A stretch of 64,000 nucleotides of DNA from positions 494,420 through 558,419 of the forward strand of contig OX457028.1 of NCBI GenBank assembly GCA_949752745.1, read 5' to 3'. Below the pieces are notes generated by a model. It was not told the DNA's origin, searched no databases, and saw nothing but the letters and a program-made list of their open reading frames with translations. Below, in pieces: positions 34,301 through 46,900 of this stretch. The stretch's first letter is position 1. Each line of letters starts with the position of its first letter. Position numbers and translations under genes: made by a program. The DNA is from Protula sp. h YS-2021 (lineage: Eukaryota > Annelida > Polychaeta > Sabellida > Serpulidae).

Positions 34301-36487
34301 GGGTCAAACCCTGGGTTGCATTTTCTTGCGTTTATAGGGTTGCGACCCGGGGTTATCTTGGGGTAACCTAGGGTTACACCTGTCAATCAAGAGTTTTTTT
34401 CTATCATTTCTTTGGTCCACAGAGCCGTGGTCCACAGAGCCATGTGCACCCTTAGCTCTATACCCTAACCGTAACCCTACTAACCCTCTACTAAAACTCT
34501 ACTGACCCTTGGGTTATGGGTTAGGGATAACCTTTGTTACGAACTAATAGGTAATAAAATGCCAAAATCATCCCTATACCCTAACCTCTTACCCCATAAC
34601 TCTATACCATAACCCAACCCATAACCCTGACCCTAACCCAACCCTAACCCTAATCCCTAACCCAAGTATTTCTCCAGTTATAGAGATTAACTTGGCAGAA
34701 ACAGCCCAATAACGCATTTTTTTTTTGGTAATAACTTTGTGAAAAATCGTTTATTTTAACAGAAATAGGCAGAAACGTGCGCGTTATAATACTATTGTAT
34801 TTGTGTTGGAACTTATTTATCAAAAATTTTGACAAAAAATATTAAAATTTTCACTTATGCAAATAAAATGCAGGTAAGGTGCACAGGTTAAACAACGTCA
34901 TGCGACAGATATCATGACATGACGACTTTATGAATAAATAAGAATAAATGTGTTTTGGTAGGAACCCTTAGAGTCAGAAAATTATTTTGGTGAAATTTGA
35001 GCCATGAAAGACTAAGGGAAGGGGTCGAAATTTAAAAAACGGGACTTGGTCCCGAGGTAGCAGACACACCATATTTTTGGGGCATTGTTGACATTAAACT
35101 CAATTTTTGTTATGCTTGTCATAGTAGTAGGAGAATTATTTTAACAGGGCTACAAACTGCATTCAAGGGCTTTAAAACGATATATAATTTATGACGATAC
35201 CTTAAAGACTTTTTTAAAAACATTTAAAAAACGCATGAAATTTGGGGTAAAATTTGGCCCATTATTTAAAAAAATGTCATTTCTTTATAACTTCTAGATA
35301 AAATAGAGACAAAATATTTATGTCACTTAGAGATCATTACAACAATATTACGCGGTATAAAGTTTATAAAAATCCATTAAGGGCTTTTGACGATATGGTC
35401 AAAAACTTGTCAAATTTTTGAGCATTTTGACATTTTAACATGAAAATATCAATTTTATTATAACTTCTACACACAATACAGGCATGAAATTTGCACCAAT
35501 AATAGAATATTTCATGCACTATCAATCCATTTAAAATTTGTAGAAAAACATAATGGACTTTTAACGATACTCTCAAAACATTATCAAACGTATGGGTTAG
35601 GGTATCGGGTTGGGGTATTGGGTTAGGTTATGTGTTAGGCTTAGGGTTGGATTGGATAAAGGTTGTCTTGTGATTGACTTAGAATATTTTATAAGGCTTG
35701 TGTTGGGTAAGGTTTGGGTTGGGTTTGGCTGGGTTGGGGTTGGGTCAAGGTTGAGTTTTGTTGGACTTAGAATATTTTTGCACAAGGTTGGTTCAGGGTC
35801 AGGGTTGGGGTAAGGGTCGGGGTCAGGGTCAAGGGTGGGGTCAGGGTCGGGATCAGGGTTGGGGTCGGGGTCAGGGTTAGGGTCGGGGTCAGGGTCAGGG
35901 TTGGGGTCAGGGTCAGGGTCAGGGTTAGGGTCAGGGGTAAGGGTCAGGGTTAGGGTCAAGGTTGTGTCAAGGTTGAGTTGTGTTGGACTTAGAATATTTT
36001 TCAAAGGGTTAGGGTCAGGGTCAAGGGTTAGGGTCAGGGTCAGGGTTATGGTCAAGGGTTGGGTCAAGGTTGAGTTGTTTTGGACTTAGAATATTTTTCA
36101 AAGGTTTAGGGTCAGGGTCAAGGGTTAGGGTCAGGGTCAGGGTTGAAGGTCAAGGGTTGGGTCAAGGTTAAGTTGTGTTGGACTTAGAATATTTTTATAG
36201 GGTTGGGTCAGGGGTCAGGGTCAGGGTCAAGGTTGGGGTCAGGGTCGGGGTCAGGGTCGAAGTCAAGGTTGGGGTCAGGGTCAGGCTTAGGGTCAGGGTC
36301 AGAGTTGGGGTCAGGGTCAGGGTTAGGGTCAAACCCTGGGTTGCATTTTCTTGCGTTTATAGGGTTGCGACCCGGGGTTATCTTGGGGTAACCTAGGGTT
36401 ACACCTGTCAATCAAGAGTTTTTTTCTATCATTTCTTTGGTCCACAGAGCCGTGGTCCACAGAGCCATGTGCACCCTTAGCTCTATA
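19392..36487 (+). repeat. Tandem array of A-family units (eight complete, ninth interrupted)
   Basis: Unit starts (TATGGG) are at 19392, 21417, 23442, 25466, 27491, 29516, 31541, 33566 and 35591. All periods are 2025 bp except 23442-25466 (2024 bp, a T9 instead of T10 run near 24600). I see no other difference between copies in the parts compared, so divergence is far below 1%. The ninth unit runs only to the anchor, then carries a telomeric tract. Content of each unit is as described for 7255-9279; no genes. Confidence 0.95.
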
Positions 36488-36819
36488 CCCTAACACTAAC
36501 CCTAACACTAACCCTAACCCTAACCCTAACCCTAACCCTAACCCTAACCCTAACACTAACCACTAACCCTAAACCTAACACTAACCCTAACCCTAACCCT
36601 AACACTAACCCTAACACTAACCCTAACCCTAACCCTAACCCTAACACTAACCCTAACCCTAACTAACCCTAACACTAACCCTAACCCTAACACTAACCCT
36701 AACCCTAACCCTAACACTAACCCTAACCCTAACCCTAACCCTAACACTAACCCTAACACTAACCCTAACCCTAACCCTAACCCTAACCCTAACCCTAACC
36801 CTAACCCTAACCCTAACCC
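36488..36819 (-). repeat. Telomeric tract rich in CACTAA (TTAGTG) variants, 332 bp
   Basis: Starts at the anchor of the ninth A unit. CACTAA words are interspersed every few repeats from 36494 to about 36760, with a few broken words (ACCACTAACCCTAAACC, CCCTAACTAACC), then a clean CCCTAA run to 36819. It replaces about 100 bp of scrambled CCCTAA sequence and rejoins the same A unit at CCCAAAATCATCCC, making this unit 2256 bp. Confidence 0.95.
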
Positions 36820-39800
36820 AAAATCATCCCTATACCCTAACCTCTTACCCCATAACTCTATACCATAACCCAACCCATAACCCTGACCCTAACCCAACCC
36901 TAACCCTAATCCCTAACCCAAGTATTTCTCCAGTTATAGAGATTAACTTGGCAGAAACAGCCCAATAACGCATTTTTTTTTTGGTAATAACTTTGTGAAA
37001 AATCGTTTATTTTAACAGAAATAGGCAGAAACGTGCGCGTTATAATACTATTGTATTTGTGTTGGAACTTATTTATCAAAAATTTTGACAAAAAATATTA
37101 AAATTTTCACTTATGCAAATAAAATGCAGGTAAGGTGCACAGGTTAAACAACGTCATGCGACAGATATCATGACATGACGACTTTATGAATAAATAAGAA
37201 TAAATGTGTTTTGGTAGGAACCCTTAGAGTCAGAAAATTATTTTGGTGAAATTTGAGCCATGAAAGACTAAGGGAAGGGGTCGAAATTTAAAAAACGGGA
37301 CTTGGTCCCGAGGTAGCAGACACACCATATTTTTGGGGCATTGTTGACATTAAACTCAATTTTTGTTATGCTTGTCATAGTAGTAGGAGAATTATTTTAA
37401 CAGGGCTACAAACTGCATTCAAGGGCTTTAAAACGATATATAATTTATGACGATACCTTAAAGACTTTTTTAAAAACATTTAAAAAACGCATGAAATTTG
37501 GGGTAAAATTTGGCCCATTATTTAAAAAAATGTCATTTCTTTATAACTTCTAGATAAAATAGAGACAAAATATTTATGTCACTTAGAGATCATTACAACA
37601 ATATTACGCGGTATAAAGTTTATAAAAATCCATTAAGGGCTTTTGACGATATGGTCAAAAACTTGTCAAATTTTTGAGCATTTTGACATTTTAACATGAA
37701 AATATCAATTTTATTATAACTTCTACACACAATACAGGCATGAAATTTGCACCAATAATAGAATATTTCATGCACTATCAATCCATTTAAAATTTGTAGA
37801 AAAACATAATGGACTTTTAACGATACTCTCAAAACATTATCAAACGTATGGGTTAGGGTATCGGGTTGGGGTATTGGGTTAGGTTATGTGTTAGGCTTAG
37901 GGTTGGATTGGATAAAGGTTGTCTTGTGATTGACTTAGAATATTTTATAAGGCTTGTGTTGGGTAAGGTTTGGGTTGGGTTTGGCTGGGTTGGGGTTGGG
38001 TCAAGGTTGAGTTTTGTTGGACTTAGAATATTTTTGCACAAGGTTGGTTCAGGGTCAGGGTTGGGGTAAGGGTCGGGGTCAGGGTCAAGGGTGGGGTCAG
38101 GGTCGGGATCAGGGTTGGGGTCGGGGTCAGGGTTAGGGTCGGGGTCAGGGTCAGGGTTGGGGTCAGGGTCAGGGTCAGGGTTAGGGTCAGGGGTAAGGGT
38201 CAGGGTTAGGGTCAAGGTTGTGTCAAGGTTGAGTTGTGTTGGACTTAGAATATTTTTCAAAGGGTTAGGGTCAGGGTCAAGGGTTAGGGTCAGGGTCAGG
38301 GTTATGGTCAAGGGTTGGGTCAAGGTTGAGTTGTTTTGGACTTAGAATATTTTTCAAAGGTTTAGGGTCAGGGTCAAGGGTTAGGGTCAGGGTCAGGGTT
38401 GAAGGTCAAGGGTTGGGTCAAGGTTAAGTTGTGTTGGACTTAGAATATTTTTATAGGGTTGGGTCAGGGGTCAGGGTCAGGGTCAAGGTTGGGGTCAGGG
38501 TCGGGGTCAGGGTCGAAGTCAAGGTTGGGGTCAGGGTCAGGCTTAGGGTCAGGGTCAGAGTTGGGGTCAGGGTCAGGGTTAGGGTCAAACCCTGGGTTGC
38601 ATTTTCTTGCGTTTATAGGGTTGCGACCCGGGGTTATCTTGGGGTAACCTAGGGTTACACCTGTCAATCAAGAGTTTTTTTCTATCATTTCTTTGGTCCA
38701 CAGAGCCGTGGTCCACAGAGCCATGTGCACCCTTAGCTCTATACCCTAACCGTAACCCTACTAACCCTCTACTAAAACTCTACTGACCCTTGGGTTATGG
38801 GTTAGGGATAACCTTTGTTACGAACTAATAGGTAATAAAATGCCAAAATCATCCCTATACCCTAACCTCTTACCCCATAACTCTATACCATAACCCAACC
38901 CATAACCCTGACCCTAACCCAACCCTAACCCTAATCCCTAACCCAAGTATTTCTCCAGTTATAGAGATTAACTTGGCAGAAACAGCCCAATAACGCATTT
39001 TTTTTTTGGTAATAACTTTGTGAAAAATCGTTTATTTTAACAGAAATAGGCAGAAACGTGCGCGTTATAATACTATTGTATTTGTGTTGGAACTTATTTA
39101 TCAAAAATTTTGACAAAAAATATTAAAATTTTCACTTATGCAAATAAAATGCAGGTAAGGTGCACAGGTTAAACAACGTCATGCGACAGATATCATGACA
39201 TGACGACTTTATGAATAAATAAGAATAAATGTGTTTTGGTAGGAACCCTTAGAGTCAGAAAATTATTTTGGTGAAATTTGAGCCATGAAAGACTAAGGGA
39301 AGGGGTCGAAATTTAAAAAACGGGACTTGGTCCCGAGGTAGCAGACACACCATATTTTTGGGGCATTGTTGACATTAAACTCAATTTTTGTTATGCTTGT
39401 CATAGTAGTAGGAGAATTATTTTAACAGGGCTACAAACTGCATTCAAGGGCTTTAAAACGATATATAATTTATGACGATACCTTAAAGACTTTTTTAAAA
39501 ACATTTAAAAAACGCATGAAATTTGGGGTAAAATTTGGCCCATTATTTAAAAAAATGTCATTTCTTTATAACTTCTAGATAAAATAGAGACAAAATATTT
39601 ATGTCACTTAGAGATCATTACAACAATATTACGCGGTATAAAGTTTATAAAAATCCATTAAGGGCTTTTGACGATATGGTCAAAAACTTGTCAAATTTTT
39701 GAGCATTTTGACATTTTAACATGAAAATATCAATTTTATTATAACTTCTACACACAATACAGGCATGAAATTTGCACCAATAATAGAATATTTCATGCAC

Positions 39801-40768
39801 TATCAATCCATTTAAAATTTGTAGAAAAACATAATGGACTTTTAACGATACTCTCAAAACATTATCAAACGTATGGGTTAGGGTATCGGGTTGGGGTATT
39901 GGGTTAGGTTATGTGTTAGGCTTAGGGTTGGATTGGATAAAGGTTGTCTTGTGATTGACTTAGAATATTTTATAAGGCTTGTGTTGGGTAAGGTTTGGGT
40001 TGGGTTTGGCTGGGTTGGGGTTGGGTCAAGGTTGAGTTTTGTTGGACTTAGAATATTTTTGCACAAGGTTGGTTCAGGGTCAGGGTTGGGGTAAGGGTCG
40101 GGGTCAGGGTCAAGGGTGGGGTCAGGGTCGGGATCAGGGTTGGGGTCGGGGTCAGGGTTAGGGTCGGGGTCAGGGTCAGGGTTGGGGTCAGGGTCAGGGT
40201 CAGGGTTAGGGTCAGGGGTAAGGGTCAGGGTTAGGGTCAAGGTTGTGTCAAGGTTGAGTTGTGTTGGACTTAGAATATTTTTCAAAGGGTTAGGGTCAGG
40301 GTCAAGGGTTAGGGTCAGGGTCAGGGTTATGGTCAAGGGTTGGGTCAAGGTTGAGTTGTTTTGGACTTAGAATATTTTTCAAAGGTTTAGGGTCAGGGTC
40401 AAGGGTTAGGGTCAGGGTCAGGGTTGAAGGTCAAGGGTTGGGTCAAGGTTAAGTTGTGTTGGACTTAGAATATTTTTATAGGGTTGGGTCAGGGGTCAGG
40501 GTCAGGGTCAAGGTTGGGGTCAGGGTCGGGGTCAGGGTCGAAGTCAAGGTTGGGGTCAGGGTCAGGCTTAGGGTCAGGGTCAGAGTTGGGGTCAGGGTCA
40601 GGGTTAGGGTCAAACCCTGGGTTGCATTTTCTTGCGTTTATAGGGTTGCGACCCGGGGTTATCTTGGGGTAACCTAGGGTTACACCTGTCAATCAAGAGT
40701 TTTTTTCTATCATTTCTTTGGTCCACAGAGCCGTGGTCCACAGAGCCATGTGCACCCTTAGCTCTATA
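36820..40768 (+). repeat. A-family array continued
   Basis: Remainder of the interrupted unit (to 37846), one complete unit (37847-39871) and a copy truncated at the anchor (39872-40768). Sequence is as in the preceding array. Confidence 0.95.
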
Positions 40769-40838
40769 CCCTAACCCTAACCCTAACCCTAACCCTAACC
40801 CTAACCCTAACCCTAACCCTAACCCTAACCCTAACCCT
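40769..40838 (-). repeat. Interstitial telomeric tract, ~70 bp
   Basis: Pure (CCCTAA)n. Same left (A) and right (B-prime, CCCTATCATTTAGATGG) junctions as the tract at 10177-10258, but two repeats shorter and without its CACTAA variant. Confidence 0.95.
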
Positions 40839-41872
40839 ATCATTTAGATGGACACAGAGCCATATGGACACAGAGCCATGTGCACCCTCATCTCTATACC
40901 CTAACCGTAACCCTACTAACCCTCTACTAAAAGTCTACTGACCCTTGGGTTATGGGTTAGGGCTAACCCTTGTTACGAACTAATAGGTAATAAAATGCCA
41001 AAATCATCCCTATACCCTAACCTCTAACCCCATAACTCTATACCATAACCCAACCCATAACCCTGACCCTAACCCAATCCTAACCCTAATCCCTAACCCA
41101 AGTATTTCTCGAGTTATAGCGATTAAGTTGGCAGAAACAGCCCAATAACGCATTTTTTTTGGTAATAACTTCGTGAAAAATCGTTTATTTTAACAGAAAT
41201 AGGCAGAAACGTGCGCGTTATAATACTATTTTATTTGTGTTGGAACTTATTTATCAAAAATTTTGACAAAAAATATTAAAATTTTCACTTATGCAAAAAA
41301 ATGCAGGTAAGGTGCACAGGTTAAACAACGTCATGCGACAGATATCATGACATGACGACTTTATGAATAAATAAGAATAAATGTGTTTTGGTAGGAACCA
41401 TTAGAGTCAGAAGATTATTTTGGTGCAATTTGAGCCATGAAAGACTAAGGGATGGGGTCGAAATTTAAAAAACGGGAATTGGTCCCGAGGTAGCAGACAC
41501 ACCATATTTTTGGGGCATTGTTGACATTAAACTCAATTTTTGTTATGCTTGTCATAAGAGTAGGAGAATTATTTTAACAGGGCTACAAACTACATTCAAT
41601 TGCTTTAAAACGCTATATAATTTATGACGATACCTTAAAGACTTTTTGAAAAACATTTAAAAAACGCATGAAATTTGGGGTAAAATTTGGCCCATTATTT
41701 AAAAAATGTCATTTCTTTATAACTTCTAGATAAAATAGAGCCAAAATATTTATGTCACTTATAGATCATTGCAAACACTATAAAGTGGTATAAAGTTTGT
41801 GAAAATCCATTAAGGGCCTTTAACGATATGGTCAAAAACTTGTCAAATTTTTGAGCATTTTTACATTTTAAC
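40839..41872 (+). repeat. B-prime fragment with a different right end
   Basis: Follows 10259-11220 closely to about 41760, then diverges (TATAAAGTGGTATAAAG instead of TATTACGCGGTATAAAG; TTTTTACATTTTAAC) and breaks off at AACATG (41876), about 140 bp before the usual end. Confidence 0.85.
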
Positions 41873-42571
41873 ATGGATGGACATGGACAGTGGTTAAAAT
41901 TAGAGTCAAGGTTGGAGTCAGGGTCGGGGACAGGGTCAAGGTTGGGGTCAGGGTTAGAGTCAGGGTCAGGGTCGGGGTCAGGGTCAGGGTCAGGGTCGGG
42001 GTCAGGGTTAGGGTCGGGGTCAGGGTCAGGGTCAGGGTTAGGGGTTAGGGTAAGGGTCAGGGTCAAGGTTGTGTCAAGGCTGAATTGTATTGGACTTAGA
42101 ATATTTTTAATAGGGTTAGGGTCAGGGGTTAGGGTCAGGGTCAGGGTTAAGGTCAAGGGTTGGGTCAAGGTTGAGTTGTGTTGGACTTAGAATATTTTTC
42201 AAAGGGTTAAGGTCAGGGTCAAGGGTTAAGGTTAGGGTCAAGGTTGGGGTTAGGGTCAGGGTCAAGGTTGTGTCAAGGTTGAGTTGTGTTGGACTTGGAA
42301 TACTTTTCATAGGGTTAGGGTCAGGGTCAGGGGTTAGGGTCGGGGTCATGGTCAGGGGTTAGGGTCAGGGTCAGGGTCAAGGGTTGGGGTCAAAGGGTTG
42401 AGTTGGGTCAGGGCTTATTCCGGGTTGCATTTTCTTGTATCTATAGGGTTGCGACCCGGGGTTACCTTGGGGTAACCTAGGGTTACACCTGTCAATCAAG
42501 AGTTTTTTTCTATCATTTAGATGGACACAGAGCCATATGGACACAGAGCCATGTGCACCCTCATCTCTATA
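41873..42571 (+). repeat. Unique G-rich block and linker (F variant)
   Basis: Enters through GGATGGACATGGACAGTGG, then GGGTCA-type hexamers to about 42415 with spacer forms not seen elsewhere (TTGGACTTAGAATATTTTTAATAGGG near 42090; TTGGACTTGGAATACTTTTCATAGG near 42290). The linker has TTCTTGTATCTATAGGG in place of TTCTTGCGTTTATAGGG but keeps the full palindrome (GGTTACC, GGTAACC, GGTTAC) and the B-type duplicated word. Confidence 0.85.
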
Positions 42572-42723
42572 CCCTAACCCTAACCCTAACCCTAACCCTA
42601 ACCCTAACCCTAACCCTAACCCTAACCCACACTAACCCTAACCCTAACCCTAACACTAACCCTAACCCTAACCCTAACCCTAACCCTAACCCTAACCCTA
42701 ACCCTAACCCTAACCCTAACCCT
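42572..42723 (-). repeat. Interstitial telomeric tract, ~152 bp
   Basis: CCCTAA with a broken word near 42629 (CCCACACTAA) and one CACTAA variant. The right junction CCCTATCATTTAGATGG is identical to those at 10259 and 40839. Confidence 0.95.
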
Positions 42724-43922
42724 ATCATTTAGATGGACACAGAGCCATATGGACACAGAGCCATGTGCACCCTCATCTCTATACCCTAACCGTAACCCTA
42801 CTAACCCTCTACTAAAAGTCTACTGACCCTTGGGTTATGGGTTAGGGCTAACCCTTGTTACGAACTAATAGGTAATAAAATGCCAAAATCATCCCTATAC
42901 CCTAACCTCTAACCCCATAACTCTATACCATAACCCAACCCATAACCCTGACCCTAACCCAATCCTAACCCTAATCCCTAACCCAAGTATTTCTCGAGTT
43001 ATAGCGATTAAGTTGGCAGAAACAGCCCAATAACGCATTTTTTTTGGTAATAACTTCGTGAAAAATCGTTTATTTTAACAGAAATAGGCAGAAACGTGCG
43101 CGTTATAATACTATTTTATTTGTGTTGGAACTTATTTATCAAAAATTTTGACAAAAAATATTAAAATTTTCACTTATGCAAAAAAATGCAGGTAAGGTGC
43201 ACAGGTTAAACAACGTCATGCGACAGATATCATGACATGACGACTTTATGAATAAATAAGAATAAATGTGTTTTGGTAGGAACCATTAGAGTCAGAAGAT
43301 TATTTTGGTGCAATTTGAGCCATGAAAGACTAAGGGATGGGGTCGAAATTTAAAAAACGGGAATTGGTCCCGAGGTAGCAGACACACCATATTTTTGGGG
43401 CATTGTTGACATTAAACTCAATTTTTGTTATGCTTGTCATAAGAGTAGGAGAATTATTTTAACAGGGCTACAAACTACATTCAATTGCTTTAAAACGCTA
43501 TATAATTTATGACGATACCTTAAAGACTTTTTCAAAAACATTTAAAAAACGCATGAAATTTGGGGTAAAATTTGGCCCATTATTTAAAAATGTCATTTCT
43601 TTATAACTTCTAGATAAAATAGAGCCAAAATATTTATGTCACTTATATATCATTGCAACACTATTACGCGGTATAAAGTTTGTAAAAATCCATTAAGGGC
43701 TTTTGACGATATGGTAAAAAAATTGTCAATTTTTTTAGCATTTTGACATTTTAACATGAAAATATCAATTTTATTATAACTTCTACACATAATACAGGCA
43801 TGACATTTGCAATAATAATAGAATATTTCATGCACTATTAAACCATATAAAATTTGTAGAAAAACATCATGGACTTTTAACGATATTGTCAAAACATTAT
43901 CAAACGTTTTCTCCACTTTCAG
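42724..43922 (+). repeat. B-prime fragment
   Basis: Same length as 10259-11457 (offset 32465 bp) and apparently the same sequence; ends with the 16 bp TTTTCTCCACTTTCAG word. Confidence 0.9.
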
Positions 43923-46900
43923 TATGGGTTAGGGTATCGGGTTGGGGTATTGGGTTAGGTTATGTGTCAGGCTTACGGTTGGGTTGGATCAAGGTTGCCT
44001 TGTGATTGACTTAGAATATTTTATAAGGCTTGTGTTGGGTAAGGGTTGGGTTGATGTTGGGTCAAGGTTGAGTTTTGTTGGACTTAGAATATTTTTTACA
44101 GGCTTGGTTCAGGGTCAGGGTTGGGGTAAGGGTCGGGGTCAGGGTTAAGGGTGGGGTCAGGGTCGGGGTCAGGGTCAGGGTTGGGGTCAGGGTTAGGGTC
44201 GGGGTCAGGGTCAGGGTTAGGGTCAGGGTCAGGGTCAGGGTTGGGGTCAGGGTTAGGGTCGGGGTCAGGGTCAGGGTTAGGGTCAGGGTTAGGGTCAGGG
44301 TCAAGGTTGTGTCAATGTTGAGTTGTGTTGGACTTAGAATATTTTTCAAAGGGTTAGGGTCAGGGTCAAGGGTTAGGGTCAGGGTTAAGGTCAAGGGTTG
44401 GGTTAAGGTTGAGTTATTTTGGACTTAGAATATTTTTCAAAGGGTTAGGGTCAGGGTCAAGGGTTAGGGTCAGGGTTAAGGTCAAGGGTTGGGTTAAGGT
44501 TGAGTTATTTTGGACTTAGAATATTTTTCAAAGGGTTAGGGTCAGGGTCAAGAGTTAGGGTCAGGGTCAGGGTTAAGGTCAAGGGTTGGGTCAAGGTTAA
44601 GTTGTGTTGGACTTAGAATATTTTTACAGGGTTGGGTCAGGGTTAGGGTCAGGGTCAAGGTTGGGGTCAGGGTCGGGGTCAGGGTCAAGGTCAAGGTTGG
44701 GGTCAGGGTCAGGGTCAGGGTTGGGGTCAGGGTCACGGTTAGGGTCTAAACCCGGGTTGCATTTTCTTGCGTTTAAAGGGTTGCGACCCGGGGTTACCTT
44801 GGAGTAACCTAGGGTTACACCTGTCAATCAAGAGTTTTTTTCTATCATTTAGATGGACACAGAGCCATATGGACACAGAGCCATGTGCACCCTCATCTCT
44901 ATACCCTAACCGTAACCATATTAACCCTCTAGTAAAAATCTACTGACCCTTGGGTTATGGGTTAGGGCTAACCCTTGTTACGAACTAATAGGTAATAAAA
45001 TGCCAAAATCATCATTATACCCTAACCTCTAACCCAATAACTCTATACCATAACCCAACCCATAACCCTGACCCTAACCCAACCCTAACCCTAATCCCTA
45101 ACCCAAGTATTTCTCGAGTTATAGGGATTAAGTTGGCAGAAACAGCCCAATAACGCATTTTTTTGGTAATAACTTCGTGAAAAATCGTTTATTTTAACAG
45201 AAATAAGGCAGAAACGTGCGCGTAATAATACTATTTTATTTGTGTTCGAACTTATTTATCAAAAATTCTGACAAAAAATATGAACAGTTTCACTTATGCA
45301 AAAAAATGCAGGTAAGGTGCACAGGTTAAACAACGTCATGCGACTAATATCATGACATGACGACTTTATGAATAAATAAGAATAAATGTGTTTTTGTAGG
45401 AACCCTTAGAATCAGAGGATTATTTTGGTGCAATTTGAGTCCTGAAAGACTAAGGAAAGCGGTTGAAATTTAAAAAACGGGACTTGGTCTCGAGGTAGCA
45501 GAGACACCATAATTTTTAGGCATCGTTGACCTTAAACTCAATTTTTGTTATGCTTGTCATAGTAGTAGGAAAATTATTTTAACAGGGCTACAAACTGCGT
45601 TCAAGGGCTTTAAAACGCTATATAATTTATGACGATACCTTAAAGACTTTTTCAAAAACATTTAAAAAACGCATGAAATTTGGGGTAAAATTTGGCCCAT
45701 TATTTAAAAATGTCATTTCTTTATAACTTCTAGATAAAATAGAGCCAAAATATTTATGTCACTTATATATCATTGCAACACTATTACGCGGTATAAAGTT
45801 TGTAAAAATCCATTAAGGGCTTTTGACGATATGGTCAAAAAATTGTCAATTTTTTTAGCATTTTGACATTTTAACATGAAAATATCAATTTTATTATAAC
45901 TTCTACACATAATACAGGCATGACATTTGCAATAATAATAGAATATTTCATGCACTATTAAACCATATAAAATTTGTAGAAAAACATCATGGACTTTTAA
46001 CGATATTGTCAAAACATTATCAAACGTTTTCTCCACTTTCAGTATGGGTTAGGGTATCGGGTTGGGGTATTGGGTTAGGTTATGTGTCAGGCTTACGGTT
46101 GGGTTGGATCAAGGTTGCCTTGTGATTGACTTAGAATATTTTATAAGGCTTGTGTTGGGTAAGGGTTGGGTTGATGTTGGGTCAAGGTTGAGTTTTGTTG
46201 GACTTAGAATATTTTTTACAGGCTTGGTTCAGGGTCAGGGTTGGGGTAAGGGTCGGGGTCAGGGTTAAGGGTGGGGTCAGGGTCGGGGTCAGGGTCAGGG
46301 TTGGGGTCAGGGTTAGGGTCGGGGTCAGGGTCAGGGTTAGGGTCAGGGTCAGGGTCAGGGTTGGGGTCAGGGTTAGGGTCGGGGTCAGGGTCAGGGTTAG
46401 GGTCAGGGTTAGGGTCAGGGTCAAGGTTGTGTCAATGTTGAGTTGTGTTGGACTTAGAATATTTTTCAAAGGGTTAGGGTCAGGGTCAAGGGTTAGGGTC
46501 AGGGTTAAGGTCAAGGGTTGGGTTAAGGTTGAGTTATTTTGGACTTAGAATATTTTTCAAAGGGTTAGGGTCAGGGTCAAGGGTTAGGGTCAGGGTTAAG
46601 GTCAAGGGTTGGGTTAAGGTTGAGTTATTTTGGACTTAGAATATTTTTCAAAGGGTTAGGGTCAGGGTCAAGAGTTAGGGTCAGGGTCAGGGTTAAGGTC
46701 AAGGGTTGGGTCAAGGTTAAGTTGTGTTGGACTTAGAATATTTTTACAGGGTTGGGTCAGGGTTAGGGTCAGGGTCAAGGTTGGGGTCAGGGTCGGGGTC
46801 AGGGTCAAGGTCAAGGTTGGGGTCAGGGTCAGGGTCAGGGTTGGGGTCAGGGTCACGGTTAGGGTCTAAACCCGGGTTGCATTTTCTTGCGTTTAAAGGG

